Shown here: positions 27,147 to 36,532 of the stretch, in pieces
How the letters are laid out: the number at the start of each line of letters is the position of its first letter
How positions within the stretch are numbered: the first letter of the stretch is position 1
Assembly: GCF_907177275.1 (NCBI RefSeq)
Contig: NZ_CAJSLV010000103.1
Coordinates: forward strand, 206,282 to 270,281
DNA length: 64,000 nucleotides
From: Actinacidiphila cocklensis
Lineage (GTDB): Bacteria; Actinomycetota; Actinomycetes; Streptomycetales; Streptomycetaceae
Direction of reading: 5' to 3'
The notes under the pieces: generated by a model
Told to the model about the DNA's origin: nothing
What the model saw: the letters and a program-made list of their open reading frames with translations, nothing else
Databases searched by the model: none
Position numbers and translations under genes: made by a program

Positions 27147-30100
27147 ATGGCGGACGTCATGCGCAGTGACGGGCTCGGGGAGCCGGTGACCGGGCTCTAC
27201 GAGGAGTTGATCACCCGGCGGCTGGCCGAGCGGATCCAGCAACTCGACGCCGACGGGCTGCTGGCGATCGACGAGCAGGTGGGGGCGGAGTCCTCGCCGC
27301 ATGTCCTGGCGCGGCACGTCGGCGCAACGGTCAGGCGCGTGCTGCAGGACCTCGCTCCGGCCGAGCAGGTGGCCGCGGCCAACCAGATCCTCACCTCGAT
27401 CGGCACTCTGCAGGGTGCCAGGGAGTGGATCAGCATGGTGGTGGAAGGCCCCCGCCAGCTGATGGCCATCGCCGAGCAGAAGGCCCCGGGCGTGTACGAG
27501 GTCCACCGCCCGGTGACGCCGCTGTCCGAGACCGCGCTGATCACCAACTCCCCTGAGGACCCCAACCTCGGCTTCGAGTTGCGCGCGGAGCTGGCGACCG
27601 CCGACAGCATCGACCTGCTCTGCGCGTTCGTGAAGTGGCACGGCCTGCGGGTACTGGAGCAGCCGCTGAAGGCCGCGCGCGAGCGGGGCGCCAGGATCAG
27701 GGTCATCACCACGACGTACATCGGCGCCACCGAACGCCGGGCGCTGGACCGCCTGGTGCGGGACTTCGGCGCCGAGGTGAAGGTCAACTACGAGACGAGG
27801 TCGACCCGCCTCCACGCGAAGGCCTGGCTCTTCCGGCGCAGGACGGGGTACGACACGGCGTACGTCGGCAGCTCCAACCTGTCCAGGGCGGCCCTGCTCG
27901 ACGGCCTGGAGTGGAACGTACGGCTGTCGTCGGTGGCCACCCCCGCGGTGATGCGGAAGTTCGAGGCCACGTTCGACTCGTACTGGAGCGAACCGGCCTT
28001 CGAGTCCTACGACCCGGACCACGACGGCGACCGCCTCGCGCAGGCGCTCTCCGCGGCGGGCGGCGGCGCGGCGGGCGGCAGGTCCCGGCTGACCCTCTCC
28101 GGCCTCGACGTCCGGCCGTATCCCTACCAGCGGGACATGCTGGAGCGCCTGGACGTCGAGCGCGAGGTACACGACCGGCACCGCAATCTGCTGGTCGCGG
28201 CGACCGGCACCGGCAAGACGGTCATGGCCGCCCTCGACTACCGCTCGCTGCGGCACAAGCTCGGCCGGGACCTGCGACTGCTCTTCGTGGCCCACCGCCG
28301 GGAGATCCTGGAGCAGTCGCTGCGCACCTACCAGGAGGTGGTCGGGGACGCCGACCTCGGCGAGGCGCTGCACTCCGGTGACATCCCCGCGAGTTGGACG
28401 CATGTCTTCGCCAGTGTCCAGTCGCTCAACGCCGAGCGGCTGCAGCGGCTCGACCCCCGGCATTTCGACGTCGTCGTGATCGACGAGTTCCACCACGCCA
28501 CCGCGAGGACCTACCGCAGGATCATCGAGCACTTCGAGCCGATCGAGCTGCTCGGCCTCACCGCCACCCCCGAGCGGCTGGAAGGCCGCAGTGTCCAGGA
28601 CGAGTTCTTCGACGGCAGGATCGCCGCCGAGATGCGGCTGTGGGAAGCGCTGGACAACGACCTGCTCAGCCCGTTCCACTACTTCGGCATCACCGACAGC
28701 ACGGACCTGACCGGGGTCGCCTGGCGGCGCAGCTCCCAGGGATACGACCCGAAGGAGCTGAGCCGGCTCCTCACCGGCGACACCGCCCGTGCCCGGCTGA
28801 TCCTCCGGGCCGTCAACGACAAGATCGCCGACCCCGGTTCGATGCGCGCGCTCGGCTTCTGCGTCTCCGTCGAGCACGCCCGCTACATGGCCGCGTGTTT
28901 CCGGGAGGCGAATGTGGCGGCCGTCGCCCTCTCCGGCGACACACCGAAGGAAGAACGCAGAGCCGCGCTTGCCGGCCTCGCGTCCGGCCGGCTCCAGGTG
29001 ATCTTCTCCGTCGACCTGCTCAACGAGGGGCTGGACATCCCCGACGTCGACACCCTGCTCCTGCTGCGCCCGACATCCAGCGCCACGGTCTTCCTCCAGC
29101 AGCTGGGCCGCGGACTGCGCCGCACCGAGAGCAAGGCGGTGCTCACCGTCCTGGACTTCATCGGCCGGCACCGCGCCGACTTCCGCTTCGAGGAGATCTT
29201 CGGCGCCCTCACCGACCTCCGCAGGAACCGCCTCGCCGACAGCGTGGAACAGGACTTCCCGCAGCTGCCGTCGGGGTGCCAGATCATCCTCGAACGCAAG
29301 GCCAAGGAACGCGTCCTCAAGAACATCCGCGACCGGATCGGCGTCAACGCCCCGCAACTCGCCCGGGAGATCGCCCGGTACGCCCGCCCCGCGCTCGCCG
29401 ACTACCTGAAGGAGAGCGGCCGCGACATCAAGCAGATCTACCGCGGCGGCAACTCCTGGACCGCCCTTCTGCGCCGCGCCGCGCTGCTCCCCGGCGACGC
29501 ACCGCCCGGCGAGGACAGACTCCTGCGGCGGACCCCCGCCTTCCACCACGTCGACGATCCGGTACGGATCGACGCCTACTCCCGGCTGCTCGCCGACGAC
29601 GCCCCGGCCTACGACGCCCTCGGACCGCAACTCCAGGCCTACGCCCGGATGCTGGTCTTCTCGCTGTGGCCCGGCGGCGGCTCCTTCACCGGATACGCCG
29701 CGGCCCTGCGCTCGTTGGCCGCACAGCGGGCCTTCCGCGACGAGGTGCGGCAGATCCTCGCGTACAACCTCGACCGCACCGAGCACGTCCCCGTCCCGCT
29801 GCTCGGCGACCACGCGGGCCTTCCGCTGACCGTGCACGGCTCCTACAACCGCGAGGAGATCCTGACCGCCCTCGGGCAGACCGCGATCGGCGGCTACGCA
29901 CCGGACACGTTCCAGGAGGGCGCTCGCTGGTGCCCGGACATCGCGACCGACGCGCTGTTCGTCACGCTGGAGAAGGACGCCAGGGACTTCTCCCCGCAGA
30001 CCCGGTACCGCGACTACGCGATGAGCGAGACGCGGTTCCACTGGGAGAGCCAGGGCCGTACGTCCGACACGTCGAAGACCGGCGTCCGCTACCGCACCCA

Positions 30101-30299
30101 TGCCGATCGCGGCACCCACATCCTGCTGTTCGTCCGCCGTTTCAAACGCACGGACATCGGCGGCCCCCAGCCCTGGATGCTGCTCGGCCCGGCGCAGTTC
30201 GTCGAGTCCCGCGGCAGCAGGCCCATGGGCATCGTCTGGGACCTCCGGTTCCGGATGCCGGCCGACGTCTGGACGTACTCCGCGATCGCGGCGGGCTGA
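27147..30299 (+). CDS. PLD-nuclease/DEAD-helicase/DUF3427 fusion protein
   Basis: A 1050-residue multidomain protein. Residues ~150-280 hold a phospholipase-D-type nuclease core with HAKAWLFRR (HxK) and GSSNLSRAAL. Residues ~330-520 are a superfamily-2 helicase with Walker A AATGTGKT (about 351), DEFHH (about 445) and LLGLTATPERLEG. The second RecA lobe carries QQLGRGLRR (about 651), and the C-terminal ~300 residues match the DUF3427 type. Such proteins are found in genome-defence or repair islands; a restriction-like role on foreign DNA is plausible but unproven. ATG 27147 has AGGGGGG 5 nt upstream. It is followed by a row of regulators rather than partner nucleases. Confidence 0.88.
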   Translation: MADVMRSDGLGEPVTGLYEELITRRLAERIQQLDADGLLAIDEQVGAESSPHVLARHVGATVRRVLQDLAPAEQVAAANQILTSIGTLQGAREWISMVVEGPRQLMAIAEQKAPGVYEVHRPVTPLSETALITNSPEDPNLGFELRAELATADSIDLLCAFVKWHGLRVLEQPLKAARERGARIRVITTTYIGATERRALDRLVRDFGAEVKVNYETRSTRLHAKAWLFRRRTGYDTAYVGSSNLSRAALLDGLEWNVRLSSVATPAVMRKFEATFDSYWSEPAFESYDPDHDGDRLAQALSAAGGGAAGGRSRLTLSGLDVRPYPYQRDMLERLDVEREVHDRHRNLLVAATGTGKTVMAALDYRSLRHKLGRDLRLLFVAHRREILEQSLRTYQEVVGDADLGEALHSGDIPASWTHVFASVQSLNAERLQRLDPRHFDVVVIDEFHHATARTYRRIIEHFEPIELLGLTATPERLEGRSVQDEFFDGRIAAEMRLWEALDNDLLSPFHYFGITDSTDLTGVAWRRSSQGYDPKELSRLLTGDTARARLILRAVNDKIADPGSMRALGFCVSVEHARYMAACFREANVAAVALSGDTPKEERRAALAGLASGRLQVIFSVDLLNEGLDIPDVDTLLLLRPTSSATVFLQQLGRGLRRTESKAVLTVLDFIGRHRADFRFEEIFGALTDLRRNRLADSVEQDFPQLPSGCQIILERKAKERVLKNIRDRIGVNAPQLAREIARYARPALADYLKESGRDIKQIYRGGNSWTALLRRAALLPGDAPPGEDRLLRRTPAFHHVDDPVRIDAYSRLLADDAPAYDALGPQLQAYARMLVFSLWPGGGSFTGYAAALRSLAAQRAFRDEVRQILAYNLDRTEHVPVPLLGDHAGLPLTVHGSYNREEILTALGQTAIGGYAPDTFQEGARWCPDIATDALFVTLEKDARDFSPQTRYRDYAMSETRFHWESQGRTSDTSKTGVRYRTHADRGTHILLFVRRFKRTDIGGPQPWMLLGPAQFVESRGSRPMGIVWDLRFRMPADVWTYSAIAAG

Positions 30300-30460
30300 G
30301 CCGCCGTACCGGTGACTCACCGGACCGGGTGGCGCGATGTCCGCGTTCACCTGGTTTGCGGTGGTTGATTTCCTCGACGGATTCGACCTGGAAAACGCGT
30401 GACACCCCTGTAACACTCGGTATCTGACGGGTCGACAGCAAACCCACGGGGGCGCCGACA

Positions 30461-31252
30461 GTGCAGCCAGATGCGAGAGCCGGGCGGATGCCGGGTGCGG
30501 GGTGGTTCTGCAAGGTCCCCGGTGCGGTGTTCGAAGCGGAGGCGGGAGCGGGTCAGAGGGTGCCGGAGGGCACGGCACGGGTGGTCGTCGAGGAGTACCC
30601 GCTGCCGCAGCAGCACGAGCAGGTGCTGCGCGAACTGACCGACGCCGTACGCGAGTCGGCCGACGCGCTGCGGCAGGGCGGCGGGTGGACGGGCGGCGCG
30701 GGCCTTGAGGCGGTGCTCGCGCTGGACGCCGCGATGGCCCGGCGCGGGGTGCGGGTCCGTGCGGTGTACCCGCGGGCGCTGCTGGCCGTACCGCGGCATG
30801 CCGCGCACCTGCGGCAGGTCTCGGACGCCGGGGTGAGCGTGCGGGTCCTCGACCATGTGCCGCACGACCTGCTGGTCTTCGACGGGGAGACGGCCTGCCT
30901 GACCTCCGGGCAGGCGTGCGGGGCCGACGAGCCGGCGCCGCCGCTGGTACGGGTGCGCGGTCCGCTGCTGGCCGCGTCCTTCGCCGCGATCTACGAGTCG
31001 TACTGGCAGCGCGCCACCCCGCTGTCGCGTACGTCCGCCGGGCCGCACCACGCCCAGCTCTCGGCGCGGGAGCGGGAGGTGATCCGGCTGATGACCAACG
31101 GCTACAGCGATGACAGGATCGCCAGGAAGCTGGGCATCACGACACCGGACGTGCAGTCGGTGATGACCGCGCTGATGGAACGGCTGGACGCCGGCAGTCG
31201 TTTCGAGGCCGGGTACAAACTCGCCCGCGAGGTCGACCCGCGGGACCTGTGA
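30461..31252 (+). CDS. LuxR-family transcriptional regulator
   Basis: A 263-residue protein. The C-terminal ~65 residues form a LuxR/GerE helix-turn-helix (LSAREREVIRLMTNGYSDDR, then IARKLGITTPDVQSVM). The N-terminal ~190 residues resemble the PLD-fold sensor region seen in streptomycete LuxR proteins (ALDAAMARRGVRVRAVYPR; LDHVPHDLLVFDGETA). GTG start preceded by GGGGG. The following XRE gene starts within ~50 bp, so these regulators may be co-transcribed. Target unknown. The 161-bp upstream gap separates it from the helicase. Confidence 0.85.
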   Translation: MQPDARAGRMPGAGWFCKVPGAVFEAEAGAGQRVPEGTARVVVEEYPLPQQHEQVLRELTDAVRESADALRQGGGWTGGAGLEAVLALDAAMARRGVRVRAVYPRALLAVPRHAAHLRQVSDAGVSVRVLDHVPHDLLVFDGETACLTSGQACGADEPAPPLVRVRGPLLAASFAAIYESYWQRATPLSRTSAGPHHAQLSAREREVIRLMTNGYSDDRIARKLGITTPDVQSVMTALMERLDAGSRFEAGYKLAREVDPRDL

Positions 31253-31302
31253 AGGGGTGTGGCCCCGCACAGGGCCACCGGCCGGAAGGGAACCGTGAGG
31301 GC

Positions 31303-32223
31303 ATGCGCGACCGGGAGGCGATGCGGACGCTGCTCGCCAGGGCCAGAGCCCGCGTCGACCCGGGGGAGTTCGGGCTCGCGCCGCGCGCCGACCCGCGGGG
31401 GCGCAAGGTCGCCGGGCTCACCCACGAGCACATGACCCGGCTGCTCGGCTGGCCCGAGCACAAGTACGGCTACGTCGAGCGCGGCCGGCTCGCGGCCATC
31501 GAGACCGAACTGCTCGAACCCATCGCCCGCATCCTGCACCTGTCGGACCACGAGTGGGAGGCGCTGGTCCTCTACGCGACCGGGACGCCGCCGGCGTACC
31601 GCCTCGACCCGCAGCTGGGGCGGGCGGTGCCGAGCCCCTGGGAACGGGTGCTGCGCGGCTCGCGCGAGATGGCGTACGTGAACGACGCCGCCTGGGAACT
31701 GGTCGCGTACAACGTGGCCTTCACCGGCATCTTCCGGCGCCGCGAGGTGCCGGGCAACGTGATGCGGTGGATGCTGCTCCACCCGGATGCCCGGGTCACC
31801 CTCGGGGACTGGGAGCACAGCTGGCTGCCGCTGCTCGTGCCGCAGCTGCGGGCCGCGGTGGCCGCCAACCCGCACAACAGGACGCTGGCGCAGCTCATGG
31901 CGGACGCCGGGCGCGACCCGGTGGTCGGGCGGTGCCTGCAGGCCCCGACGACGGAGTACATCGGGCCGCGGGCGGAGAACGCGCTGCCGCTGGTGCACGC
32001 CGAACTGGGGCCTGGCTGGGCCACCTTGTGCGCGGCCGGGCCTTTCGGGGTGCCGGGCGGGCGGCTGATGTTCGTCCTGTTCGACCAGGGCGAGCGGCCG
32101 CGGCACGCGCCCGCCCTGTCCGCGCCCGCGAGCGGCCCCGTCGGCCCGGAGCGGCCCGAATCCCCCCGTACGCCCACCGATACGGCGAACCTCCCCGCCG
32201 GGCTGGACAATGAGGCACCATGA
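31303..32223 (+). CDS. XRE-family regulator with MmyB-like ligand-binding domain
   Basis: A 306-residue protein. The N-terminal helix-turn-helix (GLTHEHMTRLLGWPEHKYGYVE at about 40-62) is followed by the MmyB-type C-terminal domain (LVAYNVAFTGIF, NVMRWMLLHPDAR, WLPLLVPQLRAAVAANP). MmyB-type domains are thought to sense small molecules or lipids in actinobacteria. A GTG at 31249 overlapping the LuxR stop would give a longer product; ATG 31303 is preferred for its purine-rich upstream GGAAGGGAA. The stop overlaps the MBL gene start (ATGA), indicating translational coupling, so the MBL hydrolase is a likely regulated partner. Confidence 0.85.
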   Translation: MRDREAMRTLLARARARVDPGEFGLAPRADPRGRKVAGLTHEHMTRLLGWPEHKYGYVERGRLAAIETELLEPIARILHLSDHEWEALVLYATGTPPAYRLDPQLGRAVPSPWERVLRGSREMAYVNDAAWELVAYNVAFTGIFRRREVPGNVMRWMLLHPDARVTLGDWEHSWLPLLVPQLRAAVAANPHNRTLAQLMADAGRDPVVGRCLQAPTTEYIGPRAENALPLVHAELGPGWATLCAAGPFGVPGGRLMFVLFDQGERPRHAPALSAPASGPVGPERPESPRTPTDTANLPAGLDNEAP

Positions 32224-33257
32224 ACACCCCTCTGCCGCACGCGCTGCGGGCGCTGACACCGAACGTCCACGCATGGCTCCCGGACGGCCACGCGACCTGG
32301 GGCATGGCCAACTGCGTCGTCGTGACCGGGCGCACCGCGGGGTCCGGCGCCGCGCTGCTGGTCGACACCCCGTACACGGCCGGGATGACCCGGCACCTCC
32401 AACAGCTGATCGACGGCCTCGGCGACGGCCCGGCGGGCCGCCCCGAGGTCCGCACGGTCGTCAACACCCACGGCAACGGCGACCATTCGTACGGCAACGG
32501 GCTGTTCCCCGACGCCGAGATCATCGCCACCGACGCCAACGGCGAGCACCTGTGCGCCGAGCCCGCACCCGCGGACCTGGCCGGGCTGATCGCCGGCAGC
32601 GACCCGGACTCGCCCCTCGGGGCGTACATGCGGCGGCACTTCGGGCGCTACGGCGACTTCGGCGGGGTGAGCACCGTCCACCCGACCCGCACCTTCAGCG
32701 GCGAACTCGACCTGGACGTCGACGGGGTGGAGGTGCGGCTGATCGAGGTGGGTCCCGCGCACACCGCGGGCGACCTGATCGTCCACCTGCCGCAGGAGGG
32801 CGTGGTCTGCGCGGGCGACGTCGTCTTCAACGAGGACCACCCGGTGCACTGGGCGGGGCCGTTGGAGTCGGTGCACCGCGCGTGCCGGCGCATCCTGGAC
32901 TGCGACCCGCGGGTCGTGGTGCCGGGGCACGGCCCGGTGATGACGCCCGCGGAGGTGCGCCGCTACGCCGACTACCTGCTCGACCTGCGCGACGCCGTCC
33001 ACCGCGGCCACGGGGCGGGCCGCCCGCTGCCGGTGCTGGCCGCCGAGCTGATCGCCGACGACCCGTACCCGGCCTGGGGGTTGACCGAGCGGATGGCGAT
33101 CCTCGCCGCGGTCGAGTACCGGGCGCTGGACGGCGAGACCGGGCGTCCTGACCTGGTGGGCCTGGTGGGCATGGCCGCCGGGTTCGCCCACCGGCGGGAG
33201 GGTGCGGCGGCCGGCGGTACGGCCGCCGGGAGCGTGCCGGCCGGCAGCGGCGGCTGA
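32220..33257 (+). CDS. MBL-fold metallo-hydrolase
   Basis: A 345-residue metallo-beta-lactamase-fold hydrolase. The first metal motif reads THGNGDHSYGN, i.e. H-x-N-x-D-H rather than H-x-H-x-D-H. The other ligands are VGPAHTAGDLIVHLP, CAGDVVF and VVPGHGPV. It binds one or two zinc ions and hydrolyses esters, lactones or thioesters; substrate unknown. The Asn at the second histidine position is seen in some SoxH/YflN-like members and may shift metal use. The start codon overlaps the stop of the MmyB-type regulator. A terminator hairpin follows the stop. Confidence 0.88.
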   Translation: MNTPLPHALRALTPNVHAWLPDGHATWGMANCVVVTGRTAGSGAALLVDTPYTAGMTRHLQQLIDGLGDGPAGRPEVRTVVNTHGNGDHSYGNGLFPDAEIIATDANGEHLCAEPAPADLAGLIAGSDPDSPLGAYMRRHFGRYGDFGGVSTVHPTRTFSGELDLDVDGVEVRLIEVGPAHTAGDLIVHLPQEGVVCAGDVVFNEDHPVHWAGPLESVHRACRRILDCDPRVVVPGHGPVMTPAEVRRYADYLLDLRDAVHRGHGAGRPLPVLAAELIADDPYPAWGLTERMAILAAVEYRALDGETGRPDLVGLVGMAAGFAHRREGAAAGGTAAGSVPAGSGG

Positions 33258-33277
33258 GCGCCGGCCCGACATGCCGA

Positions 33278-33313
33278 CGGCCCCGGCGTCGGGGGGGGTG
33301 AACGCCGGGGCCG
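33278..33313. terminator. Bidirectional terminator between convergent genes
   Basis: CGGCCCCGGCGT (33278-33289) pairs with ACGCCGGGGCCG (33302-33313) around a 12-nt G-rich loop, between the MBL gene and the M23 peptidase gene. Confidence 0.7.
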
Positions 33314-33419
33314 CCGGCTGCTCAGGGGCGGCGGGCCGTGCGGCCTGCAGGTGGTGCGGGTAGCGCGCTGGTGCGGCCGCTAGGGGCCTTCTGCGGGCCG
33401 CCGCGGGGCGGCCCGGGTG

Positions 33420-34541
33420 TCAGACCGCGACGTCATGACCGTACAGCCACGGCACCGGGTCGACCGGTGCGCCCCCGCCGGGGCGGACTTCGAGGTGCAG
33501 GTGCGGCCCGGGCACGTTGCCGGTCGCGCCGACACGGCCGATCGTGTCACCGGTGACGACCTGGCCGGCTGTGGCGACCATCGTCGACAGGTGGCAGTAC
33601 CACAGCTCGGTGCCGTCATCGAGGCGCAGGACGACCCGGTAGCCGTACGAGCCCGCCCAGCCGGCCGAGGTGACCGTGCCGCTGTGGACGGCGTTCACCG
33701 GGGTGCCGGTGGGGGCGGCGAAGTCCTGGCCCGTGTGGGTCGCCCACATGTTGCCCGACTCGCCGAAGGCGGTGGTGAGGGTGTAGGACGCGACCGGTTT
33801 GACGTAGGAGGCGGCCAGTCGGGCCAGCCGCTCCGCCTCGGCCTGCGCGGCGGCCTCGGCGGCCGCCTTGGCCTTCGCCTCGGCCGCCGCCTTCGCGGCG
33901 GCGGCCTGCTCGCGCACCTTGCGGGCCGCGGCCTCCTTGGCCGCGTGCTCGGCGGCGGCCCTCTCCGCGGCCTCGCGCTCGGCGCGGGCGGTGGCTTCGC
34001 GCTGCCGGGTGACCTGGTCGATGATCCGGGTGCGCAGGGCCTCACCGGGGTCGGCGGCGGCGGGGGCCGCGTCGGCGGCGCTGTCCGCCGGGGCCGCGGG
34101 CGCGGCCGCCTGGACGACCGCGGAGGGGTCGTACGACGGTGTGCCGACGGCGACGTCGGGCTGCGCGGCCGGGGCCGCGGACGGCGGGAGGGCGTCGGGG
34201 AAGCCGGGGGCGTCCGGGAGCGATATCGGGGGCGCCGCGGGGGGCGCCTCGGCGGCGGCGGCCACTCCGCCGGTGCCGACCGCGGCCATCGCCGCGATGC
34301 CGAGCACCGCCGAGCCGACCACGCCGCTGCGGGCCGGGAGCCCGGCGCGCTGCCGGGGCAGGCGCAGCTGGCTGCGCGGACCTGCGGCGTCGGAGCCCGG
34401 GTCGTACGCGTCGAACGATGCGGCGGCCGGGCCGTCGACGGGGGCGTCGGACGGCAGGGACTCGTCCCGCTCCCCGAAGGGCCACTCCCCGGTCGGTGCT
34501 GCTACCGGGGACGGAGCGTAGGCAGGCTGGTTGGACGCCAC
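33420..34541 (-). CDS. M23-family peptidoglycan endopeptidase
   Basis: A 373-residue protein. A hydrophobic export segment (GVVGSAVLGIAAMAAVGTGG, about 74-93) is followed by an Ala/Pro-rich linker. A charged Ala/Lys/Glu coiled coil (about 165-240, e.g. REAAERAAAEHAAKEAAARK) leads to a LytM domain: WATHTGQDFAAP (His and Asp ligands) and GPHLHLEVRPGG (HxH). It cleaves peptide cross-links in the cell wall. GTG 34541 follows AAGGAG. The mRNA leader contains a c-di-AMP riboswitch (34568-34712), so wall hydrolysis is tied to c-di-AMP level, as for other actinobacterial wall hydrolases. Confidence 0.92.
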   Translation of the reverse strand: MASNQPAYAPSPVAAPTGEWPFGERDESLPSDAPVDGPAAASFDAYDPGSDAAGPRSQLRLPRQRAGLPARSGVVGSAVLGIAAMAAVGTGGVAAAAEAPPAAPPISLPDAPGFPDALPPSAAPAAQPDVAVGTPSYDPSAVVQAAAPAAPADSAADAAPAAADPGEALRTRIIDQVTRQREATARAEREAAERAAAEHAAKEAAARKVREQAAAAKAAAEAKAKAAAEAAAQAEAERLARLAASYVKPVASYTLTTAFGESGNMWATHTGQDFAAPTGTPVNAVHSGTVTSAGWAGSYGYRVVLRLDDGTELWYCHLSTMVATAGQVVTGDTIGRVGATGNVPGPHLHLEVRPGGGAPVDPVPWLYGHDVAV

Positions 34542-34567
34542 GGGGGCGCACTCCTTTCCTTCCTTCT

Positions 34568-34712
34568 CGCCTACCGGGTTAGCTGACGGGTTCGGAGCAG
34601 GAAGGTCTCCTACGGGCCTGACGGCTGCCCGATTCACCCCATTGGACCCCTCCCGCGGTAGCGGAAGGGCGGGTCCCCGGTTCCCGCGGACGGGATTCGG
34701 CAAGCGCACGGT
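34568..34712 (-). ncRNA. Cyclic di-AMP riboswitch (ydaO-yuaA type)
   Basis: The minus-strand leader of the M23 gene carries the conserved ydaO blocks in order: GCCGAATCC, GGGAACCGGGGACCC, GGGGTGAATC, GGCAGCCGTCAGGCCCGTAG, and the 3' signature CCGAACCCGTCAGCTAACC followed by CGGTAGGCG. Actinobacterial members usually sit ahead of wall-hydrolase genes and turn expression off when c-di-AMP binds. Confidence 0.9.
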
Positions 34713-35241
34713 GCCGCCTGTCGGCGGCGGTGACGACCGCGCTGCGTTATCGAACGTTAATAGAGCCGGAGAGGTTTTCCAAGCCGAATGGGAGAGTTGG
34801 GGGCGGGAACCAATCGGGCAGGGTATACCTAGAGAGGACCAATCGGACAGGCGACGTGGCCGGGCAGTGATGTGAGTGTGCGTCAGTTGTTATCGGAGGG
34901 GGCGATATGGCTACGGACGGTGAGACGGCGACGGCGGGGCGCAGCGGCGGGTTCGGCTGCGGAATCGACGGCGGAATCGACGGCGGGCGTGGCAGCGGGC
35001 GTGGCAGCGGCCGAGGGGGCGGACAGGGCAGCGGGCGGGGCGGCACGAAGGAGCGCGCACGGAAGGGGCCGCGGGGGCCGCACGCGGAGATATCCGCGAG
35101 GCCGGCACGGCAGCTCCAGTGGTCTGGACCTGTGCCAATGCGCGAATCGCTTGGCATGCCGTGGGCGCGGGCCGCACGATGGGCGAGCCCGACGTTCTTG
35201 TCATGCACCCGTCCCCCCCATGACGCCTCAGGGAGCCCTCG
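34713..35241. other. Divergent intergenic region with Gly-codon repeats
   Basis: It lies between the riboswitch and the amidase start. It contains an A/T-rich promoter-like patch at about 34746-34765 (gttatcgaacgttaatag). At 34985-35040 there are short direct repeats of GGCAGCGGGCGTGGCAGC type. An ATG at 34907 with a strong GGAGGGGG opens a Gly-rich frame that runs into the amidase gene in another frame; it is not accepted as a gene. Confidence 0.4.
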
Positions 35242-35883
35242 ATGGAACGCCCCAACTCTGCTGCGGCAAGCCGCCGTTCGCTGCTGCGCGGCGGCCTCGG
35301 CCTCGGCGCCGCCGCCACCACAGGCCTGGCCGCCGGCCTCTGGCCCGCCGGTGCCGCCCAGGCCGCCACCGCACCCGTCGCACCCCAGGCGGCCGCTGTC
35401 GACTACCCGTCAGCCGCCTGGGCGCCGGCCAGCACCGCGAACTACACCGCCTCCAACCGGCCGTCCAGCTACCCGGTCGAGCTGGTGGTCATCCACGTCA
35501 CCCAGGAGACCTTCGCCGACACCATCTCGCTCTTCCAGAACCCGGCCCACGCCGCCGCGTCGCACTACGTCGTCCGGTCCGCCGACGGCGCCATCGACCA
35601 GTGCGTCCGCGAGCACGACATCGCCTGGCACGCGGGCAACTGGGACTACAACACCCGCAGCATCGGCATCGAGCACGAGGGCTGGGTGGACCAGCCGGCC
35701 TACTTCACCACCGCGCTCTACCACGCCTCGGCGGCGCTGACGGCGGAGATCTGCGACAAGTACGGCATCCCCAAGGACCGCAACCACATCATCGGCCACT
35801 CCCAGGTGCCGGGCACCGACCACACGGACCCCGGGCCGAACTGGGACTGGGTGCGCTACATCCGGCTGGTCAACGGGGTCTGA
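35242..35883 (+). CDS. Tat-exported N-acetylmuramoyl-L-alanine amidase
   Basis: A 213-residue amidase_2/PGRP-type enzyme. The N-terminal twin-arginine signal is SRRSLLRGG at 10-18, followed by a hydrophobic Ala/Gly segment. The catalytic domain has VVIHVTQETFAD (first zinc His), SHYVVRSADG, DIAWHAGNWDYN and IIGHSQVPGTDHTDPGPNWDW (third ligand region). It cleaves the bond between MurNAc and L-Ala in peptidoglycan outside the cell. Located near the M23 endopeptidase but on the other strand. Its 3' end overlaps the convergent DUF4240 gene by 14 bp. Confidence 0.92.
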   Translation: MERPNSAAASRRSLLRGGLGLGAAATTGLAAGLWPAGAAQAATAPVAPQAAAVDYPSAAWAPASTANYTASNRPSSYPVELVVIHVTQETFADTISLFQNPAHAAASHYVVRSADGAIDQCVREHDIAWHAGNWDYNTRSIGIEHEGWVDQPAYFTTALYHASAALTAEICDKYGIPKDRNHIIGHSQVPGTDHTDPGPNWDWVRYIRLVNGV

Positions 35884-36532
35884 GGCCCGGCGGCCCCGGT
35901 TCGTCCAGCGGGAACATGACGCTGAGCCGGGGCAGCCGCCTGGCCGCCTCCTCCTCGTCCCTGGCCGTCCAGCGCCGTCCCGCCGGGTCACGGCGCCCGG
36001 ACGGCGCGGGGTGGCCGGCCCCCCGCCCCGGGGCCTCGGCGTCACGCGCGGCGGCGCGTACCGCGGTCCGTACGGCGGCGTAGAAGGCGTCGCCGAAGTC
36101 GTCGGCCGGACCGGTCGCCAGCTCGTACGCCTCCAGCCCCAGCCGGTCGAGGGCCGGCCAGCCCGGCCGGTCGTCGGCGGACCAGGCGGCCCGGGGGCGG
36201 CCGGCCAGCCGGAAGACCTCGGGCGCGTAGGCGAGGACGTCCGGATCGTGCACCGCCGCCTCGAAGACGGCCCGGCCCAGGCCCATCATCCAGTGCTGGA
36301 ACGACCGGAAACCGTCGTCCGAACACCAGCCCCCGAAGACCCGGTCGGCCGCACCCCACAGATTCCAGGTGAAGGCCTCATCCGTCATCCGCTCCAGGCA
36401 GGCCTGAAAGCCCACGATCCCGCCGGCCGGCAGCCGTGCGAGCGCATGGCGCAGCCAGGCATCGCGCTTGTCACCGCCGAATCCGTGCCGCCGGGAGTCC
36501 TCTAGGAGGGTCCAGAAGGAGTCGGTGTCCAT
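35870..36532 (-). CDS. DUF4240 domain protein
   Basis: A 220-residue cytoplasmic protein. It begins with MDTDSFWTLLEDSRRHG and has the Trp/Phe-rich core TDEAFTWNLWGAADRVFGG plus FRSFQHWMMGLGRAVFEAA, typical of DUF4240. The family has no assigned activity and is common in streptomycetes, sometimes close to toxin-immunity genes. The C-terminal ~50 residues are Arg/Pro-rich and less conserved. The start ATG at 36532 is the first in frame. It overlaps the amidase gene tail to tail. Confidence 0.8.
   Translation of the reverse strand: MDTDSFWTLLEDSRRHGFGGDKRDAWLRHALARLPAGGIVGFQACLERMTDEAFTWNLWGAADRVFGGWCSDDGFRSFQHWMMGLGRAVFEAAVHDPDVLAYAPEVFRLAGRPRAAWSADDRPGWPALDRLGLEAYELATGPADDFGDAFYAAVRTAVRAAARDAEAPGRGAGHPAPSGRRDPAGRRWTARDEEEAARRLPRLSVMFPLDEPGPPGLRPR

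Noticed and set aside
25659..30578. Minus-strand 1639-codon open frame
   Set aside because: It mirrors PrsW and the helicase gene; it shows no domain, and His/Gly/Arg-rich content is typical of antisense frames.
34907..35740. Gly-rich plus-strand ORF with a strong ribosome site
   Set aside because: It overlaps the amidase gene for hundreds of bases in another frame, is low-complexity at the start and turns into obvious antisense-type residues; the amidase is clearly real.
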